Position numbers and translations under genes: made by a program | Shown here: in pieces, positions 20,325-31,191 of the stretch | How the letters are laid out: every line of letters begins with the position of its first letter | Numbering within the stretch: position 1 is the stretch's first letter | Notes under the pieces: generated by a model | Told to the model about the DNA's origin: nothing | The model's database searches: none | What the model saw: the letters and a program-made list of their open reading frames with translations, nothing else | Assembly: GCA_036924085.1 (NCBI GenBank) | Contig: JAVGWX010000014.1 | Span: 35,035,936 to 35,099,935 of the forward strand | Length of the DNA: 64,000 nucleotides | Reading direction: 5' to 3' | DNA from: Ariolimax columbianus | Taxonomy: Eukaryota; Mollusca; Gastropoda; Stylommatophora; Arionidae

Positions 20325-20545
20325 TTACTTTATTATTCCACTGATGCAGTGAAGCGTAGTGGGGAGCTGTAAGTCTCGCACTTGGGCCAGATGTGTTGCT
20401 GTGAGCCCATGCTGGCATAGGACATCTTTAATGTTGTCTATCCATTTGCCGCAGGGTCTTGGCTGTAAACCCCAATCTGCTACTGTTGTATGTTTTAATG
20501 ACAGCCGATCTGGTTTCATTTTCATGAGATGACCAAACTACTTAA
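20325..20545 (-). mobile_element. LINE-f C-terminal scrap (unit A)
   Basis: The - strand reads FGHLMKMKPDRLSLKHTT, GKWIDNIKDVLCQHGLTA and THLAQVRDLQ, the classic C-terminal tail of endonuclease-RT LINEs (WFGH-M and W-DNI motifs). It is followed by an AATAAAGTAAAGTAAG 3' tail. Mariner-d starts a few bases beyond that tail. Confidence 0.85.
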
Positions 20546-20788
20546 CTTTCTGTCTATGGATGTATTCACGAGAGGATGTTAAATATATTTTTATTTACAA
20601 CACACACGCAGGTACAACCGCACCCATCCACTCAAGACTTCTTTCGTCCTTACCTTTCACTCTGCTTCTATTTTCTCTAGTCACCTTCTCCTTTTCCTCT
20701 GCCTGTGTTCCCTCCCATCATATTTTCCTTTCACTCTGCCTTTATTCCCTCCTCCCTCTTTCTCCTCTTTCCACCAAAGACAGCTTAC

Positions 20789-20912
20789 CCCTTCCTTGTA
20801 CTGCAAGTATCGCTTGTTAGTCTCTGATTTATCAAACCTAGCCAAGAACTTCTGCCTATGTCCCAACACTGTGTCGACGTGGGTCTTGTGTTTAACTGCC
20901 AACTCAAGCGCT
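20789..20912 (-). pseudogene. IFT80: IFT80 penultimate exon, inverted copy (unit A)
   Basis: The 124-bp exon on the - strand is identical to 48854-48977 of unit B. It encodes [37 protein letters not shown] and QYKEG, with an acceptor TCTGTCACAG and donor GGG/GTAAGC. Splice sites are intact. The exon is antisense to the IFT80 terminal exons at 583 and 26177, so in the assembled order it cannot be spliced to them. I call it non-functional in this position; if the inversion is an assembly error the call changes. Confidence 0.85.
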
Positions 20913-20999
20913 CTGTGACAGAAACACTGATTCTTAATCATTTGTAATTAATTACAACAGTTGAGTTATATATTATAGATTAAATTCAAATAAACTACA

Positions 21000-22055
21000 T
21001 TCTTAAACAGCCTACATTCACATAATAAACCGACACATCCTCAAACTACCTACATATAAAATTCACATAATAAACCAACACATTTTCAAACCGCCTACAT
21101 ATAAAATTCACATAATAAAACTGTAACTGGAACATTCAAGAACTGATATATCCTCAAACTGCCTACATATAAAATCGACATAATAAATTGAAACATTCTC
21201 AAACTGGCTACATATTAAACTCACATAATAATTCAACCCATTCTCAAACTGCCTAGATAGTAAATTCACATATTAAAACTTGCACATTCTTAAACTGATA
21301 CATCCTCAAACTACATATAAAATTCACATAATAAACCAACACATTTTCAAACTACCTACAATTAAATTTCACATAATAAAACTAAAACATTCAAAAACTG
21401 ATATATCCTCAAACTGCTTACATATCAAATCCAGATAATAAACTGAAACATTCTCAAACTGGCTACATATCAAATCCACATAATAAACTGAAACATTCTC
21501 AAACTGCTTACATATCAAATCCACATAATAAACTGAAACATTCTCAAACTGCTGACATATCAAATCCACATAATGAGGGGACGGCGTGGCCTAGTGGTTA
21601 TGTGACACGGCTCACAACCATAAGGTGCTGGGTTCGATCCCCATCTCAGCACCGGCCGTTACCCCGGGGAAGCAAACCCTTAGAAAATGCAGGAGGAAGC
21701 AGACCCTTACATAAAATGCATGCTGAAGTCGGATGCACTGTGCCGACAGGCGCAAAATAAAAACGCAGTGCAATGCACACCGCCTTGGGGATTAGAGAAA
21801 ATAAGGCAAACGCAAAAAAAAATCAAAAAAATCCACAGAATAAACTGAAACATTCTCAAACTGCTGACATATCAAATCCACAAAATAAACTGAAACATTC
21901 TCAAACTGCTGACATATCAAATCCACATAATAAACTGAAACATTCTCAAACTGGCTACATTTCAAATTCACATAACAAACCAACACATTCTCAAACTGCC
22001 TACATATACAATTTACATATTATTCCGAAACATCCTCAAATTGCCTATATATTAA
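21000..22055. repeat. 45-bp minisatellite in IFT80 intron (unit A)
   Basis: Tandem copies of ACATATCAAATCCACATAAT plus AAACTGAAACATTCTCAAAC and TGCTG. Spacing is 45 bp in the cleanest part (21485 to 21530) and more diverged toward 21000. Because 45 is 15 codons, a 15-residue cyclic peptide stays open on the - strand. It is interrupted by a SINE at 21583-21830. It lies between two IFT80 exons. Confidence 0.93.
21583..21830 (+). mobile_element. tRNA-derived SINE (unit A)
   Basis: The head has a Pol III A box (GTGGCCTAGTGGTTATG) and a B box (GGGTTCGATCCCC) about 30 bp apart, followed by a body with CGGATGCACTGTGCCGACAG and an A-rich 3' end. It is inserted inside the 45-bp minisatellite. Both flanks carry AATCCACA, which may be a target-site duplication or simply the repeat itself. 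SINEs of this build are common in mollusc genomes. Confidence 0.85.
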
Positions 22056-22441
22056 TGGAGTTTCCTTTATGTGATGAGCTGCAGCTGCTAGCCTCTGGGC
22101 CGGGAAACTTTCTACGCCTCCATGCAATGATCCTGGATAACAGGCTGCAACAGAGCAGGCAGGCCGAGGAGAAGGGATCGAAGAGGGAAGGCTAAGCCGA
22201 GATCTAAAAAATGCCTGCAAAGTCGAATGTGTCGGACCGAAAGGTGCAAATATTGCAGTCAAGCTGTAAATTACGACACAAGGCATTCCATTCTCTGGAC
22301 AACATCCTGCTACTTACAAAGTTTCTTTCAGGACTTGGTAGAGGGAGTTTGAGAACGAACAACGATGAAGAAGAAGAAGAATAAAATAAAACAGGTGTAA
22401 AACAGACAGGTGTGAAATGTGGACAGTGCAGAAGTTCCTAC

Positions 22442-22581
22442 CTGTCCCAGTTATACAGTTGGATGTTTAACATGATGGTCCTAAACATTAAACCAGCCTG
22501 TAACAGGATAGCATCAGCATCCTGCTGGTTTCCAGATAACAGAGCCACCTCAGCATTCCTAGCTTCCTTGATTGGGATCTC
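22442..22581 (-). pseudogene. IFT80: IFT80 antepenultimate exon, inverted copy (unit A)
   Basis: The 140-bp exon on the - strand encodes EIPIKEARNAEVALLSGNQQ, then DADAILLQAGLMFRTIM and LNIQLYNWDR (R split by the intron). The donor is CAG/GTAGG. One substitution relative to unit B changes Glu to Asp (DAEAI to DADAI). Like the 20789-20912 exon it is antisense to the terminal exons because of the inversion. Confidence 0.85.
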
Positions 22582-22974
22582 CTTAAGGTAGCAGTATCAG
22601 CAGGATTTTCAAACAAATACTATTTTTTTAATTTCACGACATATATGGTATCAAATTAAAGATCAACCAATTTTCTACAAATTTCTGTTTAGTTTTTTTA
22701 ATCGATTAATTAGTTCCCAAACTATGGCTTCTCAAAGATAAGAAGTCTTACTCGTTTGGGAAGAAGAGACATTTTTTTTTTTTTCAGACAAACGTGAATT
22801 TACCTATGCACATTTCCTGTGTAGCTACAATTAGGACCTCCTTAGATTTATTTTAATTAAGGAACGCTCCCCAAGTCAGATAACTCTATTGCAAATGGAT
22901 GCGCCTATGAGGTAACACATTTTGTTCGATACTGTACGACAAATTTTGTTTCATCACTGACATTCTCAATAATG
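22582..22974. other. AT-rich intronic spacer
   Basis: Contains a T-run (about 22773-22784) and no exon that I can support. An in-frame TGA lies just upstream of the IFT80 exon on the - strand, so the exon cannot extend into this DNA. Confidence 0.5.
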
Positions 22975-23535
22975 TCCAGTGATAAAAAGTATTGTAACCA
23001 ATCCAGGAAGCGCAAGTTTCATGGAAATAGGTTTACAAATAAAAACAGACAGTTATATCCAGATGAAATTAAATGTGAGCAGCATGCAGTTGTAGAAACA
23101 GTAGTGAAGTTGAATTTCTATTCCTAACAACACAGTTATTACTAAGTCTTGTAAGTCTCTCATAATAATGGTGAAGGAAACAGGATAATTGACCTGGATA
23201 TTCTCTGTCACCAGATTACATCACAGCTCGTTTGTGCATTTTGTCACAGCCAAGTCAGACTTACTGAACATGAAAGACGTGGACTCGGCAGTAAATTTGA
23301 ATTTGTGTGCAGCAACAGAAAGTGCAAAAAAACAAACTCCTTTCCCCTCTAACCACCAAATTAGTGTCAACATCAGCAACAGTTTACAAGTACACTCAAT
23401 CAATAGGAGAGCGGTTTTTGCTATGCAATGTGTCGGTGGTGGCCATTCAGATTTGCAGACATTTTGTGGAATGATGAATCTTCCTCCACCAGTCCTGAAG
23501 AGTACATATAAACTGATCAATGGTAGGATATAACG
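22975..23535 (+). mobile_element. Mutator-like transposase remnant, deleted form (unit A)
   Basis: It starts MSSDKKYCNQSRKRKFHGNR and continues in broken frames. It ends with CAFCHSQVRLTEHERRGLGS and NRRAVFAMQCVGGGHSDLQT, then FCGMMNLPPPVLKSTYKLIN. The C-x-x-C and the MR-GxGH...FCG-MNLPPPV pattern match the N-terminal domain of the Mutator-like transposase family widespread in invertebrates. Relative to unit B about 145 bp encoding an acidic linker are missing near 23154. Confidence 0.82.
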
Positions 23536-23583
23536 TGCTGTTTGTTCCTCACAGGCAGCTAGTATGAAGAATGAGAGCCAGAG

Positions 23584-23683
23584 NNNNNNNNNNNNNNNNN
23601 NNNNNNNNNNNNNNNNNNNNNNNNNNNNNNNNNNNNNNNNNNNNNNNNNNNNNNNNNNNNNNNNNNNNNNNNNNNNNNNNNNN
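23584..23683. other. Assembly gap (100 N)
   Basis: A conventional 100-N spacer. Joining its edges gives GAGCCAGAG/AAAGAATGG, which is exactly contiguous in unit B (reverse strand, around 45943-45955). No sequence appears to be missing. Confidence 0.97.
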
Positions 23684-24789
23684 AAAGAATGGCAATCATG
23701 AGGAAACTTGCTGGCACAAGCTGGGGAGCAGATGAAAGTATACTAAAGAAACTGTACACTGGAAGAGTGAGACCAGTTCTCGAGTATGGCATTGCGGCAT
23801 GGACAACAGCAGCAAAGGCAAACTTCGATAAAATTAGCAAACTCCAAAACCAAGCCATGAGAGTTATAACAGGAGGCATGAAGTCAACGCCAATTGTAGA
23901 ACTTGAAAAGATTACAAAACTGCAATCCATGACCGACAGAAGAGACTGCAGAGCCTAGCAGCAATCAGAGAAACTCAGAAGACTGACTGACCATCCAATG
24001 CACCAGACTAAACAATTTTGGAAATGGGAAACTAAAGCGGAGAAACTTTGCAGAAATAGCCAAAGCAAAGATGCACAAAGACCACATGAACGCACTAACA
24101 ACACCAAAGCCCATCCCAACTGTACAAAAACCTACATGGAGGCAGCATATATTTCCAGAGGTGGTAGAAAATATACCAGGTATTGGAAAAAAAAACTGCC
24201 AGACTGAAAAAGAAAGAAGAGATACTACCCTGAGCTACATAACGAAAAACTACCCAAGCATGGACTGGACCCATGCATACACCAACGCTTCTGTAACAAA
24301 CACAGCACAGAACGGAGGGGCAGGAGCATTTCTGAACCTACCAAATGGCAGAAAAATAACACTGTCATTCGCTACTGGAAAATACACAAGCAATTTCAGG
24401 GCAGAGGCACTGAGGGCGGCACTGAAAGAAATGGTGACAGGTAAAAGAAATGAAAGCCATATAGTCCTACTTACAGATGCCTTGGCCGTAGTCACAGCAC
24501 TAAAAAGCCAGAAAAATAATGAACTTAATGATTTAAGAGCAGTACTCTGTCAACTATGCCAGAAGTCCGGAACCAAAAAGGGTAGTGGTACAGTGGGTTC
24601 CATCCCACTGCAACGTCCAAGGCAATGAAGAGGCAGACAGACTGGCAAAAGAAGGTGCAAGACTACCACAACCAAATACTAGTATGACATACGAAGAGTC
24701 AAAACGGCTTATTAGAGCTAGATACATGACCAAATGGGAAACCGAAAATACTGGCTACACAAAAAAACGATGCCTATTACCAGTTGAAC
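23684..24789 (+). mobile_element. LINE-e RT C-terminus and RNase H pseudogene (unit A)
   Basis: The + strand reads RKLAGTSWGADESILKKLYT and GRVRPVLEYGIAAW (RT thumb/connection). An in-frame stop follows, then in a shifted frame comes RNase H: HAYTNASVTNTAQNGGAGAF, NFRAEALRAALKEM, LLTDALAVVTAL. Another frame holds WVPSHCNVQGNEEADRLAKE. The catalytic pattern D...E...D...H-x-x-x-N...D is altered in places (TNAS for TDGS). Homology ends at 24789, where the sequence switches to the DNA preceding LINE-a. Confidence 0.9.
24635..24789 (+). repeat. 155-bp inverted duplication, right copy
   Basis: Reverse-complement partner of 19168-19322. Beyond 24789 the sequence joins CTAAAAATACATGAAGG, which in unit B lies at about 50460, so this is the right breakpoint of the inverted segment. 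Confidence 0.9.
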
Positions 24790-24831
24790 CTAAAAATACA
24801 TGAAGGACTGGAGCAGAAGATGCAGCAGGGA

Positions 24832-26125
24832 ATGACTTACTTACTTACTTAGTCGCTCCTCTTCTACCGCGAGGTGTAGAGGTTTGCCAAAGAGAACGCC
24901 ACACTGCTCTATTCGCCGTCTTTTTCTTGGCCTCATTCCAATCCAGCCCTCTATCACTTAGGGACTGTCGTATGTTGTCTTCCCAACGTACTTTGGGACA
25001 TCCTGGCAGTCTGCGTCCTTGACTTTTTATCTCCCATGACCGCTTTGGTATCCAATCTTCTTCCATTCTACAGACATGGCCAAACCACTGTAGTTGGGAC
25101 TGCTCCACTCGTGTCTGCAAGGGTTGAACTTCGAGATTGATACGTATTGTCTGGTTACGGATCTTGTCCATTTTCGTCACCTGAACCGCCTTTCTTCGGT
25201 ACCTCATTTCTGAAGTTTGTAATTGCCTTTCTTGGACTGTAGTCATTGCCCATGACTCACATCCATATGTCAGGACAGGCACATAGGTCTAGCGGTATAC
25301 ATCCATTTTTGTTTTCCTGCTTATTTCTCTTTTACTGAGGAAACCTCTGTTTATTGCATGGAAAAGTCTACCTACTGCTGCTCTTTATGCAGTTAACTCC
25401 TCTTTGATTCCTCCCCTGCTATCTGTTACCACTCCTAGCTATTTAACGTTGCAGACCTGCTCCAGTGCTCGTGTTCCCAGGGTTATCGGATGTCTCTTTT
25501 CCTCTCTGGCGATCACCATGGTTTTTATTTTGAAGTTGCTGATGTGCATTCCTCTCTTCTTCAACTCTTCTTCACAGACCTGCAAGTTGATCTGGAGATG
25601 TGCTTCGGATTTCGTGATAAGGGCCACATCATCTGCAAATGCAAGTTCCGATATGTAACTTGGTCTCATCTTCCAGTACCCTACTTCATCCTTTTTTTCC
25701 CGTTCCTTGCAGGCTTTGATGACTTCATCTACGAGGAGTATGAAAAGGTACGGTGATAGAATGTCCCCCTGTCTTACTCCGCTAGTGGTCTTAAACTCTC
25801 CTGACTTTTGATTTGATTTCCGCACATAGTTTCTGCACGTTTTATAGAAACTCTGTATGGCAGAGATCAGGGGTCCTTTGGTGTTCTTCCTTGTTAGGCA
25901 CTCCCAGAGTTTGTCCCAAAGAACTTTATCAAATGCTTTCTCCAAATCCAAAAAGCAGAGATGCGTCTCTTTATTATATTCAAGAGCCTTTTCACTTAGC
26001 TGTCTGAGTGTAAAGATGAGGTCTTTAGTATTTCTGTTTGCGAGCAGGGAATGAGCTGACAGAATACTTTTCTGCAATGAAGTCTCTATTACTTTCTGCC
26101 CCCGTAGCAGTATTTCCTTCACCAT
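24832..26125 (-). mobile_element. LINE-a RT and C-terminal region with TAAG tail (A/B junction)
   Basis: The - strand ORF at 26125-25439 carries RT motifs FLDLEKAFDKV (about residues 58-68), GVRQGDILSPYLF (116-128) and LAFADDVALI (161-170). Two in-frame stops interrupt 25438-25283. The C-terminal tail follows: VLTYGCESWAM, KMDKIRNQTIRINLEVQPLQ, LQWFGHVCRMEED and RRLPGCPKVRWEDNIRQSLS. It ends in (TAAG)n at about 24834-24851, a microsatellite tail typical of some LINEs. The endonuclease is missing. It is antisense within the last IFT80 intron. A 5'-truncated dead copy. Confidence 0.9.
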
Positions 26126-26176
26126 TAATCACTACTTTTTGAACATAATGTGATTTTGAACACTTTTTTTTTGCAG

Positions 26177-26311
26177 GTTGAAATCAATTGGGCCAACATC
26201 ACCAGCAAGATTGAGATGGAATATCAGAATGAAAGGGAAAGACCATCTGGAGCAGCAAGCGGTACAACTGGAATCAGTAATGCTGGTCGCAGCACTGGCA
26301 TTAAACCTTGA
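26177..26311 (+). CDS. IFT80: IFT80 terminal coding exon (unit B)
   Basis: Identical in coding sequence to the unit A exon, with the same TTTTTGCAG acceptor and TGA. In the assembled order its upstream partner exons are those of unit A, which are inverted, so this copy has no correctly oriented exon for ~25 kb upstream inside the window. Confidence 0.88.
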   Translation, partial: VEINWANITSKIEMEYQNERERPSGAASGTTGISNAGRSTGIKP

Positions 26312-26481
26312 CATCTCTGTCTTTCAGTAAAGATGTATTGTAAATGTTCTGTACAAATGCATTGATTACCTTTACGATGCGGCACTAGATTTCCAAACGT
26401 CACAAATGACTTTGAAAACCTGAAAACGTTTTTATATGTTGGTCTATTAATATGATTTGTTTGCGTACAAAGACACAAATG

Positions 26482-26487
26482 AATAAA
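26482..26487 (+). terminator. AATAAA poly(A) signal of IFT80 (unit B)
   Basis: Same AATAAA and T/G-rich downstream context as at 888-893. Confidence 0.75.
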
Positions 26488-27256
26488 GAACTTGCTGGTG
26501 TTATTGTTTTTGTTGTGTATGTATTAGTTTGTGCGATACAGGAAGATGAAGGTGACAATTTATAAGACAAAGCTCAAACACACATTTAGACTCACCAAAG
26601 TGTTCGTTTCTCCTTTGCTAATATCCTAAGAAATCACCACAAAATACTGATATTGTTATTTCTAAGCTAGGCCTAGTGTTAGTATACACTTCAAACATGT
26701 TTATTATATCTAAATAAACGAACTAAACACATTCTAGCTCACAAAGATCTTTTACAACTTACTTCATCCTTACCAACAAGAATGGCGCCAAATGCCGGTA
26801 GAAAAAAGATGAATATTGTCTTTCAAACTTGTTTACTAAAAGCTTTTCACTCTTTCGTGGTTAAACTAGTTAAAAGGGACGGTTATTCATATTACTTCAA
26901 ATTTGCCCCGTTTATGTATGTTATGTATAGTGCGTAGTTTGTAAAAAAAACACTTCAGAAAAGTACAAAAGACCGTTTGGCTTAGAATCGTTTACTGCAG
27001 ATTAGTATTAAAGTAACATTTTTTGCTTGACTTGATTTCATCCACTACCAACACAGAGAGTTAGGCTTTGGTGATTTTGATTTCATGTTTTGAAACTGTG
27101 CAGTTCTGATCAGCGGTTCTGATCAGACATGAAGGATGTTTTCAATATTTGGCCCCTGATACAGAAGGTGCCACATTTAGACTATACAGTCCAGCCAAGA
27201 CTAACTACGGGATGTGCTCAACGGTCTTTAAGCTGGTATGGGGGGGGGGGGGTTTG

Positions 27257-27947
27257 ATTTTATTGAGTTGCAAAAAAAAAGGTTGTCTTCTTCTCTAACC
27301 TGACCCTGGAAGTTTGAGCCTTCTGCTAAGTAGCGGTTAGAGTTGATGGTTTGTCAATATTCTAGGAAATCAAGAAGGATTTCCCTTTCCTACCCTATCA
27401 GACAGTACACATCACTTTACCTGCTGAGGGCTGCGCCTTGAGCTTTTTCCTCGATGGGGAATTCACATGTCGCCACTTCATAGACTGCCGTTTCGACTCA
27501 GGATCGTAGTGGTGCAACCATGACTCATCAATGGTGATGATGCGATCCAGGAAACTGTCACCTTTATTTTTGTAATGGTTCAAGAGGTCATGACAAACTT
27601 GCATGTGATATTCTTTCATTTCCTGTGTGAGCATTCATGGGACCAATCTGGCACAAACTTTGTGATATTCCAACATTGACACCGTAGTTTACATCACATT
27701 GAAGCCAATATCCACCTGTGTAGACAGTTCCCTGGCTGTAATCCTTCGATTTGCAGGGATGAGCTGATCGAGACCTTCATTGCGAAGTGTGGCAGCTGTA
27801 CAGAGCCGTCCGGAACGTGGCTTGTACTTGTTGCTTACGCCACTGCTGAAACGCACAACTGACTACCTCACTGTGCTAACATCCACTGTTTGGTCTCTGT
27901 AAATGTTCAGCAAGCGTAGATGAATGTCAATTGATGCAACTTTTTTC
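27257..27947 (-). mobile_element. Mariner-a transposase pseudogene (unit B)
   Basis: Copy of 1660-2350 with the same stops and frameshift, so decay predates the tandem duplication. The adjoining poly-G run is 13 G here. Confidence 0.87.
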
Positions 27948-28961
27948 CGGATGGAGGAATTCAATAATGCACCTCAGTTTATAACGTACTTACATGACAT
28001 TTGCTATTTTGTCAGACTGCTCTTCCATTGGCACATGTCGGACAGAAACCAAAATTTACGGATATTGGCAGGAATGTCCAAACTTTTCTGCCATACTGCC
28101 AAAATCTACTTCTGACTTGGTGGAACATCATAATAAAATAGTAGACAATACTTTCGGACCGACCAGCATATATCATCCTATTTCAATGGTGCTAATAGAT
28201 GTTTATAAATCTTTCATCTTGGCCATTACCTAGGTGTATTACCCTTTAACACTCTAATGTGGCCAAAACGGGTTGTAAAATGTCCGTGTCCCTACACCCT
28301 AACATGTTCAGAACCGTCCATGGAAACTTTTTTCCATAGTAGAATAAATAGAGCGAGCCCAATTTTGCATGAAACTAAACTTCTGCATTTTAAACTGCAC
28401 GATACGAGAACTTTTATCTTTTCCTTCTTAACCTTTTTTATTTTGGGCTAATTTTGTTGATTTGTGTCATTCAGTCCGATCAAAAAGGCCAGAATTCAAC
28501 GCATGAAAATTTCATTTAAAAAAATGTACTATTGTTGAACAAATTGAGCTAAAATTAGGATCTAAACATTGTGAGACACATAATTAAACTATGTCATGAA
28601 GTATTCATAATAAAGATTATATATTAGTGTGAAGCGAGTGTAAAATCACATTAATGCAGAGGTGGAAATTGTAGAGAACATTTTTTGTTTTAGTACTCAC
28701 CCTGTCACGTATTTTGTTGATATTATCATCAAAATTACTGTACATGTACCTCTTGTATTATGTGTCTCAGTCAAAGTCTGAATTGAGCATGTGTTGAATA
28801 ATTCACAAGTAATCGATATGTGTTAACATTGGACTGATCAAATAATAAATCAAATCTACGATCTTGAAACCCAACTTTCGTTGCAAAAAATTGGTAAACT
28901 TTCAAAGAACGTAAAATTTGCTGAAATGGACCTGCTGGAAATAATTGTATAGTACGAAACC

Positions 28962-29368
28962 ATCCTCTATTAGTTGTGTCAAGTTGAGGATTTGACTACT
29001 GCAAGATCTCCCAGGTATGAATCCAGCTTGTCCCTTGATCAACCTCGAGTCTATCCAGGGAGAGATGCGGTTCAGGATCATCCTTTCAAATACCTTGTTT
29101 AGGTGGCATAAGAGCGACACTGGTCGAAAAATATTGTCAGGATTATATCCCCTTTTCCATCTGCCACTGTGAAAAGATGCTGGTTATTGTGGGTCATGTA
29201 AGAGTAGTAGGCCGGTGTTCTCAGCCCAGCTCTCAAATTTTTCACCATTGACGTCTGTCGCATTGTATCCCCATGCCATGCTTATTTGGGTTTTCCGGGT
29301 TTTGAAATTGATAGGTTCTTGAAACTCAAAATCGTCATTGGGTGGCTTGTATACTGACGTCACTGTGC
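28962..29368 (-). mobile_element. LINE-b remnant lacking the GDFN motif (unit B)
   Basis: Same EN::RT deletion fusion as unit A. It has an in-frame 24-bp deletion that converts QINMGDFNCHSIAWGY to QISMAWGY. Shared with unit C. Confidence 0.84.
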
Positions 29369-29959
29369 AAGCCTTGGTTTGAATTGTAATAGTCTCTATG
29401 TTTCCTCCACGAGACTGATATACTGATTCGATGTCTAGGTCTGTTGAGGCTTAAAGGTCAGATGTTATCTCTGTTGGTTTTTGGAAGGATAGGTGCTAAC
29501 TTGATTTCTTGGTGAAGAAAACGAATATATTTAAGAAATGTTAAAAATCTCAATTATGATGTTTGTAATGTCAATGTCACCAGAACATATCCCACAGGAC
29601 TATCTCACTTATGCAGACCAAAGAGAGGCCGTATGGCCTGGGAGAGTGACCACGAAAAGCTTTCAGAGACCGGCAAAGAACTTAAACGCAGTCTCCTTCG
29701 TGAACCTCACCGTGCTAGAAGCATCGCTTGTTTTTGATCGAAGAAGACGATGTCAATATGACATTTTTGTTTGCATTTTTGATTTCTGTTTATGGGATCT
29801 AAGACTGGTGTTTGGTTTAGGCAGTTTGATGGTCACATATTTGGCTTATTTTTTGTTACTAAGACTGACATTTGGTTTCTGTTTTGGCACACTGGCTGAC
29901 AATAAGTGACGTTTGGTTATTAACTGACAAAAGATGAAAATTATGGCTATTGATGATGC

Positions 29960-29985
29960 GGGGGGGGGGGGGGGAAGGGGGGGGG
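29960..29985 (+). repeat. Poly-G tract G15-AA-G9 (unit B)
   Basis: Length variant of the tract at 4387-4413. Confidence 0.9.
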
Positions 29986-30157
29986 AGGCTATGTAGGTTT
30001 AAAAAAAAAACACTGTAAATATTTTATCAAAAAAACATTTTCTGTGTTTCACATTTTTGTAATGTATATTATTTATCACAAATAACAATAAAGTTATATT
30101 TTCCAGAAAGTGTATCCATTTGTCTTTGTAATTAAATTTGTCATTTATATTGTAATA

Positions 30158-30352
30158 CAACAGGGTGATACTATCTCTCCTAAACTTTTCACTGCTGCCC
30201 TTGAGGAAGTCTTCCGTACACTCAATTGGGATGATAGGGGTATTGACATAGACGGAGAAATGCTCAACCACCTTCGGTTTGCGGATGACATAGTCATCAT
30301 CAGCCACAGCATGAAGGAAGCTGAGCAATGCCTGAATGAGCTCAACTGTCAA
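30158..30352 (+). mobile_element. LINE-c RT palm fragment (unit B)
   Basis: Same FADD-containing fragment as at 4586-4780, with DDRGIDIDG where unit A has DDMGIDIDG. The B/C state (R) is nearer what I would expect of an intact RT. Confidence 0.86.
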
Positions 30353-31191
30353 CACCTGGCTCCGAAATACCATCCGATCATCATTAGAACTATATGTCTC
30401 ACGGACCTCGACCATCGATAACAGACGATCGACGCGATGGGCATTGGTCGCCTAAGCAGATTTATATCACACTATTATTATTACAACGACCCTACCTTCC
30501 TTATTCGTCAATTCTAAATTGTCTCATGATACCCTCTCTGTCTGCTATATCAGAACTTTGGACTGTGACCTGCTTGGGTCAGCTACTAAGTCTTCTGTTT
30601 TTGACAGCCTAGCGTTATTGCTGATGGCTTTGATGAGGCCAGCTGCAGCGATATATTTCCTAATAACGTCAGAAATTACGAAGGTTGTCTCTGCTACGTG
30701 GAGTAAGACTTTGAAGCATCATCATCATATTCCTGTTTTGCTCTGGCTGGAGCATGGTGTCACACCTACACATGATCATAGTGCAGTAAGTATGTGCTGA
30801 ATCAGTAACTATTGTGATGGTGAAAAACTCATGCGCTTGCATAGAATGCCTCTAACTCAGGCCTAAAGACAGTAAGGTGTGGAAAAGCCATTTGGGCTAG
30901 AAAGAAAGAACTAGATACAACAATTCAATAATAATACTGCAATGCTGAATGTAGTCTATAGCAGACAATGCTGTCGGGGATACAGTGTTAGAGGCTTTAT
31001 TGTACAAGGCTACATCTTGTTTATGAGGTGGGGTGGCCAATTGACTTCCTCGCTGTCGTTTCTTAAATAACAGTACATCAGGTACATATTTACAGCTGGG
31101 TCGACACAAATGTACTGGTAATGAGAATTGAAGCACGTACATTACCAGTGAATAACAATTGCTTTACTATTTCGTGGATTAGACAGCGAAG

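Larger units (their letters stand above)
1..25594 (+). repeat. Macrosatellite unit A (about 25.6 kb)
   Basis: First copy of the tandem unit. Base 1 of the window aligns with base 25595 and the copies remain collinear for almost the whole length, so the offset is 25,594 bp. Unit A differs from B in three main ways: a ~5.3 kb inverted segment (about 19323-24634), an N run at 23584-23683, and 8 instead of 10 copies of the 53-bp VNTR. The left end is cut by the window edge, so the true unit boundary is not visible. Confidence 0.95.

Noticed and set aside
20560..20820. 86-codon + strand ORF (copy 48946-49206, -)
   Set aside because: Low-complexity pyrimidine-rich DNA antisense to the IFT80 exon and its intron edge.
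21588..21660. Functional tRNA gene
   Set aside because: A and B boxes are present but the cloverleaf and acceptor stem are not convincing, and a SINE body with an A-rich end follows.
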